Below are positions 1 to 11,337 of a stretch of 64,000 bases of DNA, one piece after another. Each line of letters starts with the position of its first letter. Position 1 is the first letter of the stretch. The translations under genes were made by a program, and so were the position numbers. This DNA is from Platanthera guangdongensis (Eukaryota; Streptophyta; Magnoliopsida; Asparagales; Orchidaceae): contig CM077150.1 in assembly GCA_039583875.1 (NCBI GenBank), forward strand, positions 47,258,261 through 47,322,260, in the 5' to 3' direction. A model generated the notes under the pieces. The model ran no database searches. It saw only the letters and a program-made list of their open reading frames with translations, and had not been told where the DNA came from.

Positions 1-3000
1 ATATTTGTTGCAAGTAAGTCCAAGTGGCCATACTCCTATATGGTACTTGGACAGTGGATGTTCCAGGCACATGAATGGAACAAGGAGCATGCTAAAGCAA
101 TATGCTCCTATTAAGAATGGTCCCAGAGTTACCTTTAGGGGCTCAGAAAAATGGGTAACTAAAGGTTTGGGTAAGATAACTAATGACATTGTAACTATCA
201 CACAAGTAGCTTATGTGAAAGGTTTGAAACATAACCTTATAAGCATAAGTCAACTATGTGATTTGGGCTATGACATTTCTTTACTCAAGGATGAGTGTCA
301 AATTAGAAGGCCAAGTGATCAAGGAGTTATCTTAACAGGCACTAGGATAGGAAATGTTTACTGTCTAGACTTTGAGTGCGAGAGTGAGGACACTCCTATA
401 TGTTTAGTTGTAGATGAGAAAGTTTCTCATTGTGTGAAATGGTACAAGAGACTAGCTCACCTGAACTACAAGACCATAGGTAGACTCTTTAGTGAATAGT
501 TGGTGAGAAATGGTCCTGAAGTTAAGTGCATTAACAAGGGAATTTGCTCAGCTTGTCAAAAGGGCAAGTAGACCAGGTCTTCCTTCCAAAGTCTTGATAC
601 CAAGGACTTAGTGAGGTGTTTATATCTCCTGCATATGGATCTATTTGGTCATATGCCAGTTCATAGTCTAGGTAGGAAAGTCTATACCCTTGTGGTGGTT
701 GATGACTTTTCCAGGTTTGCTTGGGTATTCTTCTTAAGGAGAAAATCTGAAACCCCAGATATCTTCCAGACTTTTGTCAAGCATATTCAGAATGAATTTA
801 ATAGTTCTGTGGTCAAGATCAAAAGTGATCATGAGACTGATTTCAGTCTGAATGCATGACAAAGTTCTGTGAAGGGCTTGAGATTCATCAAGAATTCTCC
901 TCACCTAGAACTCCCCAGCAAAATGGAATTGCTGAAAGGAAGAATAGAACTCTAATTTAGGTAGATAAGACTTTGTTGAATCACACTTCTCTCCCAAAAT
1001 ATTTCTGGGTTGAGGCAGTAAATACTGCTTGTCATGTTCTCAATAGAGCTTCCATCACTAAAAGTCACAAAAAGACTCCCTATGAGATTCTGAAAGGCAA
1101 AAAACCAAATTTGTCATATTTTAAGATTTTTGGTAGCAAGTGTTATGTACTAAACAATGGTAAGTCTCATTTAACTAAGTTTGCTTCCAAGTTCCAAGAA
1201 GGGATATTTGTTGGGTACATCAATAATAGTAGATCATATATGATCTATAACTTGACTACACAAGTTATAGAAGAATTTGTCCATGTTGTCTTTGATGAGT
1301 CTAAGTTAATTAACTGTGAGCTGTCAAGCACTTCTTCTAATCCTGCAGGTTTAAAAGATAAGATGAACAATCTGACCATTAGGGAAGACAAACCAGCAGG
1401 CCAAGAGAGTGAAGATGATGGATTCTATCCAAGGGGACCTCAAGACTTACAAGCTGTGAATGAGGAACAACTAGCTGAAGACATTAAGGATCAACAAGCT
1501 GAAGAAAGATTACGCCTAGCTTTGAGACATTTAAGAGATCATCCAGCTCATCAAATCATTGGTGATGCAAGTCATGGTATAATGACCAGAAGCAAGAGCT
1601 TGAACTCAGCACTATGTTCAAGCTTTTTGTCTCAAATGGAACCAAAGAAGTTTGAAGAGGCTATCCAAGATTCATTCTGGATTGGTGCTATGCAAGAAGA
1701 GCCGAACCAATTCAAGAGATGCAAAGTTTGGAAAATGGTTCCCAGAGCTAAGGGATATAATGTAATAGGGACTAAGTGGATCTACAAGAATAAGTTAGAT
1801 GAAAATGACATTATTGTCAAGAACAAGGCCAGATTGGTAGCAAAAGGCCACATGCAGGAAGAAGGAATAGACTTTGACCAGACTTTTGCCCCAGTAGCAA
1901 GGATGGAAGCAATAAGACTATTCCTTCCTTATGCAGCCTATAAAGAATTCAAGGTCTTTCAAATGGATGTTAAGTCAGCATTCTTGAATGGAGATCTAAA
2001 AAGGAAGTATATGTGGACCAACTATCAGGTTTTGTAGATCCTCACTTTCCTGATCATGTATATAAACTTAAGAAAGCTCTATATGGGTAGAAACAAGCCC
2101 CCAGAGCATGGTACGAGACATTGTCTACTTTCCTCATTGAGAACAAATTCTTAAGTGGGAAAATAGCCAAGACCCTATTCCTAAGGGAATTAAAGGGCAA
2201 GATTATCCTAGTTCAGATATATGTTGATGACATAATCTTTGGATCTACTAAGAACAAACTTTGTAGGAAGTTTGCCAAACTTATGCAAGGGAAGTTTGAG
2301 AGGAGCAGCATGGGTGAGCTAAAGTTTTTCTTGGGACTTCAAGTAAAACAGACTGATGATGGATTATCCATATCCCAGTCTAAGTTCACCAGAGAGTTGA
2401 TTAAAAAATATGGCATGGAGACTGCTTCCACCATGAAAACTTCAATGGGGTCAAGTATGCCTTTAGGAAAAGATGAGGTAGGGAAACCTGTTGATGAGTC
2501 TTTGTATAGAGGGATAATTGGCTCCTTATTATACTTGATTGCAAGTAGGCCTGACATCATGTATGCTACATGTGTCTGTGCTAGATACTAGACATGCCCG
2601 AAAGAGTCTCATTATTCTACTGCCAAGAGAATTTTAAGATATCTTAAGGGCACACTAGATCTTGGTCTATGGTACCCTAGGAATAGAGATTTTCTGCTAA
2701 CAGACTTTTCAGATGCAGACTTTGTAGGCTGCAAGGAAGACAGGAAAAGTACCACAGGTACATGCCAATTCGTAGGTGGAAGATTGGTGTCATGGAACAG
2801 CAAAAAGCAGACAAGTGTTGCTATATCCACAACAGAGTCAGAATATATTGCAGCTGGAATTTGCTGTGCTCAGTTGCTATGGATACAACATCAACTAGAA
2901 GATTATTACATCAAGATAAGTAGAACTCCATTATACTGTGATTCTACGAGTGTTATATCAATTGCTAGAAACCCTGTTTCACATAGCAGAACAAAACACA

Positions 3001-3164
3001 TTGAAATTAGGTAGCATTTTATTAGAGAACATGTTGAGAAAGAGGACATAACTCTAGAGTTTATTTCTACTGATACACAAGTACCTGATATATTCACAAA
3101 ACCTCTAAATGAAAGTAAATTCAATTACATTAAAATTGAATTAGGCATGTTGAACCTGGAATAA
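1..3164 (+). pseudogene. pol: Element A: degraded Ty1/copia (Sirevirus-like) pol
   Basis: This is the 3' part of a copia polyprotein; the gag end lies beyond the left window edge. Seen in order: aspartic protease motif LDSGCSRHM (near 47-75), GAG-pre-integrase His/Cys motif (about 425-570), integrase core (about 610-960, with PRTPQQNG near 903), reverse transcriptase with YVDD at 2220-2231, and RNase H (about 2700-3010), ending in GMLNLE and TAA at 3162-3164. It is broken by in-frame stops at 497-499, 568-570, 957-959, 2088-2090, 2589-2591 and 3012-3014. Frame changes occur near 840-860 and near 2000. The domain order PR-INT-RT-RH defines Ty1/copia, and similarity to the pol genes of B, E and F places it in the same group. 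It is not expected to make functional protein. Confidence 0.95.
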
Positions 3165-3207
3165 GATGGTAAATTAAGAAAAATTCTACACAACATATGA
3201 CTAAGTT

Positions 3208-3470
3208 AATTAGTGTCGACACATAAAGTAGTCTGTGTCGACACTCAGAAGTTGGTGTCGACACATAAAGAAGTCTGTGTCAACACTCAGAAGTTGTTAT
3301 CGACATATAGAGTTGTTGACACTCAGATGTTGGTGTCGACACATAAGGTCGTCTGTGTCGACACTCAAAAATTTGTGTCGAGATATAGAGTTGTCGAGAC
3401 TCTAAACTCTCTGTCGAGACTTTAGAAGTCTGTGTCGACACAATCAAAATTGTGTCGACATAAGAAACTC
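3208..3470. repeat. Palindrome array between pol and ORF3 of element A
   Basis: About seven exact TGTCGACA palindromes and several one-base variants (TGTCAACA, TGTTGACA, TGTCGAGA) sit at roughly 20-25 nt spacing. The block separates the pol stop from the TATA box at 3511. The same motif fills the LTRs of this element family. A cis-regulatory role is inferred. Confidence 0.85.
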
Positions 3471-3510
3471 TAATTTCAGCCCGCCTTTTGACCTTCCCTA
3501 TTTAGAGAAG

Positions 3511-3520
3511 TATAAATAGG
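3511..3520 (+). promoter_or_regulatory. Candidate internal TATA box for ORF3 of element A
   Basis: TATAAATAGG lies directly after the palindrome array and 118 nt before the ORF3 ATG at 3629. The same decamer occurs at the matching place in B (14532-14541) and F (47381-47390), with a near match in E (29872-29881). It is also the TATA box of the B and F LTRs. Confidence 0.6.
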
Positions 3521-3628
3521 TGGAAATGAGACCTTGTCGACTACACTCTCAGAAATCTCGAGACTAAACCGTCTGTGTCGACAAGAAATTCTTCTTCCTT
3601 CTCTTCAACTTCACTTCTCTTATCTCCA

Positions 3629-3681
3629 ATGACGCCCAAGTTAGACAACAACATTAACGAAGGTTATGAGCTCGTTCAGGG
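3629..3681 (+). pseudogene. Element A ORF3, first 18 codons (split by element C)
   Basis: The ATG opens a peptide (MTPKLDNNINEGYELVQG) matching the N-termini of ORF3 in B and F. Element C interrupts it after the duplicated CAGGG at 3677-3681, and the reading frame resumes at 22182. See the entry at 22182 for the rest and for what the protein may be. Confidence 0.85.
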
Positions 3682-3719
3682 TGTAACATCCCAAAGCCCA
3701 AATTTGGGTTCAGGCTGGG

Positions 3720-4150
3720 TGACACGGCCTGGGACATGGGCGTGTCCCAAGCCATGTCCAGCTCTGTACACAAGTAGGACTCGAGTGGGCCTCGAGTGTG
3801 TCTCGAGTGAGGCACACGGCCTAGGACATGGGCGTGTCCTCCTCGGGTCGACGAACTTCTCGAGTGGTTGATGAAATGCACTCGAGATAGCGAACAAGGC
3901 CATATTCTAGTTTACACGGGCGTGTCAACATCGACACAGGCATGTCGGGAGCCCGTGTTCTATTCGGGTTGTTCTTGGTCCTATGTCGATTGAGGAACAT
4001 GCCATGCCACACGGGCGTGTACTGAGTGACACGGGCGTGTCAAGGTCAACACGGGCGTGTCTAACCCCGTGTCCTGGTCGGGTTTCAGTCGGTTCCTTTG
4101 CCGCTTAAGGAACACGGCCTGTGAGACGGGCGTGTCATAGGCCGTGTCGA
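3720..4150. repeat. GACACGGGCGTGTC palindrome array, element C 5' LTR
   Basis: About eight copies of a 14-mer with perfect inverted arms (GACACG...CGTGTC) and a GG centre, exact or with one to three changes, are mixed with single half-sites such as GCCGTGTC. The array lies upstream of the TATAAGG box, so it occupies U3. The same array occurs in the 3' LTR and in both LTRs of D. Confidence 0.85.
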
Positions 4151-4431
4151 CCCAAAAATAGGTATTTCTGGACAAATCGTGGCCGTTCATTTCCTCCATC
4201 TTGGATACAAGGGTCCGAGCCCTTCCCTGTTGTTATAAGGCTAAGAGTGGATGGATAATCTTCATTCATCTTTAGCCTTTTCTCTTTCTCAAAGAAGTGG
4301 AGAGAAGGGAGAGCAAGGAAGGAAGGGGAGAGTGGATCCGACTGCCGGAGGAGCTTCAGAGTTCCGAATCGAGATCTGAGTTCAGATTCGTGGAGGCAAG
4401 GCCGTGGCAGTGATTTCCATCTGGCTAGTTC

Positions 4432-4455
4432 ATGGCTCCAAAGCGATCGTCCAGG
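4432..4455 (+). other. gag: LTR-borne gag exon 1 in C 5' LTR, splice donor lost
   Basis: Eight codons starting with ATG encode MAPKRSSR, closely matching the eight codons at the same place in D (36667-36690). In D and in C's own 3' LTR the next bases are GTAACG, a good donor. Here they are GAATTC, so this copy lacks the GT and should not splice. About 198 nt separate TATAAGG from this ATG, compared with about 191 nt in D. Confidence 0.6.
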
Positions 4456-5701
4456 GAATTCATCTCCTTCTTGGACAAGCGAAGTCCTACTTTATGCATA
4501 AGCATGGAATCCTCCACCAAGCGGTGGATAGCGTAAGTGATTCCAAGTTGAGTCTGCATCTAGAGCCGGAAGTGTGTAGTACGGCATAAGCATGCTGTGT
4601 GAAGCCCACCCGGATGGGTAGTCAGGATTGGTGATGTTTATGTTGTAAACCGGAGAAGACTCCGTGTATTGTATGGATGCTTATGAATTGTGAATACCTA
4701 GCAAGCTCGGGATGAGCCCTTGGATTGTGTGTGCTGAATTGGAAAGCGGCTCTGCGAGAGCTGTGTGCGAAGCAGGAAAGGGAAGGCCGACCCGCGTCAA
4801 GATCTGCGCTATTGATGAATTGAGCAATGGGAAAAGGCTGACCTGGACCTGTATTGTGAGATCGATTGGTGGCAATGCATGGGAGGATGCGTCCCCGACC
4901 CGGCTTGCTGCACCACAATGGTGGGTTGATCTAGATGCGATCTAAATGCTCAAATTTGCCTTAAGGTTAGCACCTCTGAGTGGGATGAGCGGAATGTCCC
5001 CAACATGCTTGTTGGTAGACTACGACCGGCAAACCAACAAGTTAAAAACCTATGCTCAGTGGTGATGCCAAGGAGTCCGGCCCACCGTAATGTGCCCTGA
5101 GTGCACAGAGCGTCTGGTGGAGGCGGGCACTTGTAATACCATTGTGATACTTGTTGTGATAGTTATTTGTGATGAATGCGGTGCATACAGGGAAGGAACC
5201 ACTGCCCCGGGTAGGGGGTAGGGTCGTTATAATTGGTGAGCTAATGCTGACCGTTGCTTTGTTTTCCGCTCTTGGGGTGGATGTCTAACTGCAGGTGCTG
5301 ACAGGTTGAATTAGATTGAGCGGATTGAAGCCCTTGCTACTTAAAGGCCCTTGAAGGCCGTGCGAAGTCTTGGATTTCATGTGTGGCCGGCCTGCGTGCC
5401 GATGTATGAAGCTGTATATTTGTAAAGAGAAACATGTAGGGCCTTAAGGCCATGAGCTTTGTGTATTTGTATACATTCATGGTGACTTATATAAATGTGT
5501 GGTTTATATGTTTAGTGGACATTCATTCTGTTGAGTTCTTAGAACTTAAAATGCTTTCGCTAGAATGCTCTGAGCTAGGATGCGAGTAGAACATGATTTT
5601 GATATTCATACGTAATTCCACAATTTGTTTGTGAAATATGGTGTGGGGCCCCGACCGGACCCACCATTATATTCCATATGATGAATGGAGGTGTTACAAA
5701 G

Positions 5702-5717
5702 TGGAATCAGAGCCAGG
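5702..5717 (+). other. Element C primer-binding site
   Basis: TGGAATCAGAGCCAGG begins three bases after the LTR end. It matches the initiator-Met tRNA PBS (TGGTATCAGAGC) with one change in the first 12 bases. This is where minus-strand cDNA synthesis would be primed. Confidence 0.85.
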
Positions 5718-5841
5718 TTGAGATTTTTGGGAGGGAGAACATAATGAAACTCACGAATGTCCACTTGGAATGTACTACATGCACGTGAGGAGCGTGAGAG
5801 TGTCACCAATATATATTTGCCGTTATGGAATGGACGTAACC

Positions 5842-7025
5842 GGTGCTGGGCAGTCTGAGCCCCAGCATTCCGATGAGAGTGTGGCACTAGCTGAGGCGCC
5901 TATACCTCCCTCGGTGAAGAACATATGCATGGTTACTGAGATGATGCTCGCAGTGTTACATGCACTGCCTACTTGGCAGGCAAGGCTTGTAGGGGTACCA
6001 GTACGGCTTGGTGCAGGCAAGAGCGTATTGAAGCTCTGGTTGAGGAGCAAGCAGCTGACGAGCAATTGAAGCATTTTATGGAGTTTCATCCACCTACGTT
6101 TGGAGGAACGGGTTCCCCAACGCAGGCTGAAGATTGGCTCGTAAGAGTGAAGAGGATCCTGACAACAATCAGGACTGCAAAGGGGCACGAAGTTACTTTA
6201 GCCATATTTCTGTTGGAAGGAGATGCGTGGCTTTGGTGGGATGAAATGGAATTGCACCACTTGGCAGGTCGAGGATTGGAAGAGATATCGATCGAAGAAT
6301 TCTCACGATTATTTCTGGCCAAGTATTTGCCAGTGTCGCAACAAATTGCCATGGAAAATGAGTTTCAACGTCTGGTGCAGGGTGAGAGTAATGTTGATAT
6401 GCACCTGCATGAGTTTACCAGGCTGGGGCGCTATGCGGGGTCTACTTTCGCTAAGGAGGCGTGAAAGATGAATAGATTCTATGAGGGACTGCGTGATGAA
6501 CTGAGGCTGGCACTCCCGAGTTCAGTGAACCAAGGCTTCCAAGCGTTAGTAGATACAACCCTGACGGTGGAGAAAGATTTGAAACAGGTGTAGGACAAGA
6601 AGAACTTGGTGGCGGAAAAGCCGAAATTCAAAGTTCCACAGTCGGAACAATCAGAGTTTAGGAGATGAGACAAGAAGAGGTTCAAGCCTGCTGAACCAAC
6701 TCCTTCTACTGTTTCTTCGGGAGCGACCTATGTACAAGAACATGTCGAGACATGTACATGTTTTAAATGCGGGAAGCAGGGACATATAGCCCGTGATTGT
6801 TGGAGCGGCCCTCGAAGGAGTGAGAAAAGGACATGTGTGTATTATGAAGAAAAGGGTAAAGCAGTGACCGAGTCATCTACATCTCGGACGCAACCTCGAG
6901 TGTACAATCTCGAATTGCAGGAGCCGAAAATCTCAAATGTTGAAGTACAACAGCCTCGAGTGTTTAGTTTGGAAGTAAAGGAGGCTATAAAACAAATTAT
7001 GAGAGATGCAGATGAGTGGAAATAA
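5842..7025 (+). pseudogene. gag: Element C gag pseudogene (gypsy capsid/nucleocapsid)
   Basis: The translation matches D's gag through the capsid region (motifs [34 protein letters not shown]) to a CCHC zinc knuckle (CFKCGKQGHIARDCW, near 6760-6810) and stops at 7023-7025. It is damaged by a frame change near 5985-6050 and stops at 6462-6464, 6591-6593 and 6666-6668. The upstream end has no convincing ATG. By analogy with D its start codon lies in the LTR, but here the acceptor AG is changed to GG and the 5' LTR donor is lost. The frame ends near where D's gag reaches its second intron, and nothing pol-like follows before the PPT. Confidence 0.88.
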
Positions 7026-7187
7026 GTGAACTTTGTTCCTTGGGTGATGTAATAACTTCTATATTGTATGTTGTATGATGATATGTTAACAACTTGTTTG
7101 ATCAAGGGGGAGCGTTTGGTTAAGGTGCAATAAAGGTGTGGCTATGTTGGTGTTTCCAGTTGTGCTAAATTTTCGGACGAAATTTCT

Positions 7188-7203
7188 TGAAGGAGGGGAG
7201 GGT
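7188..7203 (+). other. Element C polypurine tract
   Basis: A purine-only run (GAAGGAGGGGAGGG) immediately precedes the 3' LTR start at 7204. The upstream sequence (a TTTCGGACGAAATT-like motif) is shared with D near 42810, supporting common descent of the 3' ends. It would prime plus-strand synthesis. Confidence 0.85.
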
Positions 7204-9227
7204 TGTAACACCCAAAAGCCCAAATTTGGGTTCAGGCTGGGTGACACGACCTAGAACACGGGCGTGTCCCAAGCCGTGTCAAGCTCTGTACTCGAGTTGG
7301 ACTTGAGTGGGTCTTGAGTGTGTCTCGAGTGAGGCACACGGCCTGGGACACGGGCGTGTCCTAGGCCGTGTCCTCATCGGGTCGGCGAACTTCTCGAGTG
7401 GTCGACGAAATGCACTCGATATAGCGAACACGGCCATGTTCTGGTTGACACGGGCGTGTTAACATCGACACGGGTGTGTTGGGAGCACGTGTTCTATTCG
7501 TGTTGTTCTTCGTCCTATGTCAATTGAGGAACACGCCATGCCACACGGACGTGTACTGAGTGACATGGGCGTGTCAAGGTCAACACGGGCGTGTCTAACC
7601 CCGTGTCCTGGTCGGGTTTAAGTCGGTTCCTTTGCCGCTTAAGGAACACGACCTGTGACACGGGCGTGTCACAGGCCGTGTCAGCCCAAAAATAGGTATT
7701 TCTGGACAAATCGTGTCCGTTCATTTCCTTCATCTTGGATCCAAGGGTCCAGGCCCTTCCCTACTGTTATAAGGCTGAGTGTGGATGGATAATCTTCATT
7801 CATCTTTAGCCTTTTCTCTTTCTCAAAGAAGTGGAGAGAAAGGAGAGCAAGGAAGGGGAGAGTGGATTCGGCTGCCGGAGGAGCTTCAGAGTTCCGAATC
7901 GAGATCCGAGTTCAGATTCGTGGAGGCAAGGCCGTGGCGGTGATTTCCATCTGGCTAGTTCATGGCTCCAAAGCCATCGTCCAGGGTAACGATCTCCTTC
8001 TTGGACAAACGAAGACCTACTTTATGCATAAGCATGGAATCCTCCACCAAGCCGTGGATAGCGTAAGTGATTCAAAGTTGAGTCAACATCTAGAGCCGGA
8101 AGTGTGTAGTACGACATAGGAATGCTATGTGAAGCCCACCCGAATGGGTAATCTGGATTGGTGATGTTTATGTTGTAAATCGGAGAAAACTCCGTGTATT
8201 GTATGGATGCTTGTGAATTGTGAATACCTAGCAAGCTCGGGATGAGCCCTTGGATTGTGTGTGCTGAATTAGAAAGCGGCTCTGCGAGAGCTGTGTGCGA
8301 AGCAGGAAAGGGAAGGCCGACCCGCATCAAGATCTGCGCTATTGACGAATTGAGCAATGGGAAAAGGCTAACCTGGACCTGTGTTGTGAGATCGATTGGT
8401 GGCAATGCATGGGCGGATGCGGCCCCGACCCGGCTTGCTGTAACACAATGGTGGGTCGATCTAGATGCGATCTAAATGCTCAAGTTTGCCATGAGGTTAG
8501 CACCTCTAAGTGGGATGGGCGGAATGTCCCCAGCGTGCGTGTTGGTAGACTATGACCGGGCAACCAACAAGTTAAAAACCTCTACTCGGTGGTGGTGCCA
8601 AGGATTCCGGCCCACCGTAATGTGCCCTGAGTGCACAGAGCGTCTGGTGGAGGCGGGCGCTTGTGATACTATTATGATACTTGTTGTAATAGTTATATGT
8701 GATGAATGCAGTACATACAGGGAAGGAAACACTACCCCGGGTAAGGGGTAGGATCGTTATAATTGGTCAGCTAATGCTGACCGTTGCTTTGTTTACCGCT
8801 CTTGTGGTGGATGTCTAACTGCAGGTGCTGACGGGTTGAATTGGATTGAGCAGATTGAAGACCTTGTTGCTTAAAGGCCCTTGAAGGCCATGCGATGTAT
8901 TGGATTTCATGTGTGGTCGGCCTGCGTGCCGATATATTAAGCTGTATATTTGTAAAGAGAAACATGTAAGGACTTGAGGCCATGAGCGTTGTGTATTTGT
9001 ATACATTCCTGGTGACATATATAAATGTGTGGTTTATATGTTTAGTGGACATTCATTCTGTTGAGTTCTTACAACTTAAAATGCTTTCGCTAGAATGCTC
9101 TGAGCTAGGACGTGAGTAGAACTTGATTTTGATATTCATACGTAATTCGATCGTTTGTTTGTGAAATATGGCGTGGGGCCCTGGCCGGACCCACCATTAT
9201 ATTCCATATGACGAATGGAGGCGTTAC
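7204..9227 (+). repeat. Element C 3' LTR (last base at 22176)
   Basis: It aligns with 3682-5698, including the palindrome array (about 7240-7690) and TATAAGG at 7768-7774. It is interrupted after GTTAC (9223-9227) by element B; the missing final A of TGTTACA is at 22176 after the second GTTAC. Confidence 0.93.
7962..7985 (+). other. gag: LTR-borne gag exon 1 in C 3' LTR, donor intact
   Basis: ATG plus seven codons (MAPKPSSR) are followed by GTAACG from 7986, the same donor as D. Being in a 3' LTR, it could only splice into downstream flanking sequence. It shows what C's ancestral 5' LTR probably looked like. Confidence 0.55.
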
Positions 9228-9544
9228 TGAAAGATATTGTACCTAATCACCTAGAGGGGGGGGGGGGTGGGTGAATAGGTGACTTAAATCTTTTTAACTT
9301 TTAGGCAGAATTCAGAATAAAACACAGAATTATATCTACTTTATCACAGCACACATTCAGCAATCACAGAATTCCACAAGCAACCAGTAGACACACAGTT
9401 TTATAGTGGTTCCCCAAGGTTTGGGTACATCCACTTTCCCCCTTCGCCTATCTAGTAGTGTACTAGATTCAACCAAACTCCTCCACTATCTCAGAACCCC
9501 AAAACAGGTTCCTACAGCTCAGGCCCAAGGCCATACAACTCAGC

Positions 9545-9630
9545 TTCTTCACAAAGCCTACACTCAGCCACCAAGGCCTACACTCAGCCATCAAGGCCAA
9601 CACTCAGCCACAATAGGCCTACACTCAGCG
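9545..9630 (-). repeat. 20-bp tandem repeats in B 3' LTR
   Basis: About four partly diverged copies of a unit containing CCTACACTCAGCC sit between the TATA box and the LTR end. The other B LTR has five cleaner copies (20397-20500), and F's LTRs have a 19-bp version. Confidence 0.8.
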
Positions 9631-10090
9631 ATCACAATCTCCTACACTCAGACACTCAAGCCCTACACTCAGTCTTTATACTTACAGGCTTACAAAGACT
9701 CAGATCCCTAAGGATCCTACAAGATAATATGAATACAAAAATTGTAACTCAACAACTCAGAGAAAAGAGAGAAGAGTTGTGAGTTTCTTGGTGAGTTCTT
9801 GGAAGAACTCAGCTGAAATCAATCTGACTTGGCTTTCTTCAAAGCTTCTTGAAAGTAGAACACAATAAGATTGACCTCTTCGCAGTTGATCCTTGATCTC
9901 TGCTACTTAAGATTCAGAATAAATCTGAACCCTTCTTCTCAGCCTGGTTCCAACGACTGACTTCTTGGATGGAGCTCTCTCTCTCCAACTACTTGGATCT
10001 TCACTTGATAGCTAGATCTTCTTTGTATTACTTGATGTGTTGATCTTCTAATCAATCTGTTCAATCATCAGTTTCTGTAGACAGTGTAAG

Positions 10091-10100
10091 CCTATTTATA
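10091..10100 (-). promoter_or_regulatory. TATA box of B 3' LTR
   Basis: TATAAATAGG on the minus strand follows the palindrome array by about 130 nt. It marks the U3/R side of the LTR promoter. The equivalent in the other LTR is at 20952-20961, where one flanking base differs. Confidence 0.7.
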
Positions 10101-10225
10101 GGCCTTCTTCATGGTAACCGGCTGGTCCGGTCCATAACTGATTTCTGACAACTCTGACAGGTGCAGTAGACCGGCTGGAATGGCAGCTGTCAAGTCATCC
10201 AGTCAGTTCTTGAAAATTCTGTAAC

Positions 10226-11143
10226 TGTCTGCAAGTGTCGAGACTTTCTGTCTTTAAGTGTCGACACTTATAGACTAAGTGTCGACACAGGTTGACTAAG
10301 TGTCGACACTAGCCTACAAGGTGTCGACACAACTCCTTGTGTTGTAGATTTTATATCTCGACACTGCTTCTTCTTCATGTGTCGACACTGATAATGTGTG
10401 TCGACACAAGTACTTGTACTTCAGTATATTGCTGAATTCTTGTAAGTGTCGACACATCTCCTTTGTGTCGACACATCTTCATGTGTTGAACTTGTCCAGT
10501 GTCGACACAACTTCTTGGTGTCGACACAAGCCTTCTGTTTTGATACTTGCTGAGTGTCAACACAGCTCCTAGTGTCGACACATTCTTCTTCTGTTGAGAC
10601 TTTTGCTGAGTGTCGACACATCTCCTTTGTGTCGACACTTGTACTTAGAATATTTTTTGAACTTTGCTAAGTGTCGACACAGCTCCTTGTGTCGACACTT
10701 TCTTCAAGTGTTGAGTCTTCAGCTGAGTGTCGACACTTTCTTCAAGTGTTGACTCTTCTGCTGAGTGTCGACACATTGTTCTGGGTGTCGACACTTTCTT
10801 CAAGTGTTGAGTCTTCTGCTGAGTGTCGACACATCTTTCTTGTGTCGACACTTATACTTAGTCTCTGCTGACTTTTGCTGAGTGTCGACACAGCCTCCAA
10901 GTGTCGACACTTTCTGATGTAGACACAGTTTCACCGGGTGTCGACACAACTGCTAAGTGTCGACACTGCTTCATTGGCTTTTCTTCATTAAGTGTCGACA
11001 CAGCTCCTTGTGTCGACACTTTCTGTCTGGTGTCGACTCTGCATCCCTGGTGTCGACACAAATACTCCAAGTGTCGACACTGCTTGCCTGGGTGTCGACA
11101 CAAGTCTTCTTAAGTGTCGACACTTTCCCTCTGGGTGTCGACA
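10226..11143. repeat. GTGTCGACAC array in B 3' LTR
   Basis: I count about 31 exact TGTCGACA palindromes plus several one-base variants in 0.9 kb, mostly 20-30 nt apart. They fill U3 upstream of the TATA box. Frames across this block translate into cysteine/serine-rich repeats that are artefacts of the motif. Confidence 0.92.
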
Positions 11144-11223
11144 CATGGACTTAGAAACTTTTTCTTCTTTCCTGCAAATACTTAACCTGCACAAGGTAAC
11201 TCAAAACACATCAAATACATTTT

Positions 11224-11337
11224 GATGTATATCATTGAGTTGGGTGAGGCTTCTTCAAATCAGGTATATTAGAACCAATGTACCCAACAATCTCCCCCTA
11301 TTTGGAGAAGTCATAACCCTTAGTCAATGATATACAC
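11224..11337 (-). other. Inverted repeat around the B PPT/3' LTR junction
   Basis: One arm lies in the LTR (from 11224) and the other in internal sequence (to about 11337), with the PPT and LTR start between them. The arms carry TGTATATCATTGA and its complement. The same arrangement is found in A and F. See the finding on this hairpin. Confidence 0.7.
11290..11300 (-). other. Element B polypurine tract
   Basis: On the minus strand AGGGGGAGATT directly precedes TGTTGGG of the 3' LTR. The interval 11301-11578 between PPT and ORF3 is AT-rich non-coding sequence. Confidence 0.85.

Larger units (their letters stand above)
3682..5698 (+). repeat. Element C 5' LTR (2017 bp)
   Basis: Bounded by TGTAACA and TGTTACA, it aligns along its length with 7204-9227. 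It contains a GACACGGGCGTGTC-type palindrome array (about 3720-4150), a TATAAGG box at 4234-4240, a short gag-start exon-like sequence at 4432-4455, and a long U5-like stretch. Several overlapping open frames here are by-products of the repeats and are not annotated as genes. Confidence 0.93.
9228..11289 (-). repeat. Element B 3' LTR (2062 bp)
   Basis: On the minus strand it starts TGTTGGGTAC at 11289 and ends in CTTTCA at 9228. It holds a dense palindrome array (about 10226-11143), TATAAATAGG at 10091-10100, 20-bp tandem repeats (about 9545-9630) and a G/C homopolymer near the U5 end (around 9255-9268). Confidence 0.93.

Noticed and set aside
10226..11143. CRISPR-like array of regularly spaced palindromes
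   Set aside because: The repeats are only 8-10 bp, spacing is irregular, no cas genes are present and the context is a plant LTR.
10375..11225. Several overlapping open frames encoding Cys/His/Ser/Asp-Thr repeats (SVDT, CRHS), seen on both strands here and in all related LTRs
   Set aside because: They are translations of the GTGTCGACAC array in U3. They appear in several frames at once, show no stable start and vary with spacer changes, so they are not a repeat protein.
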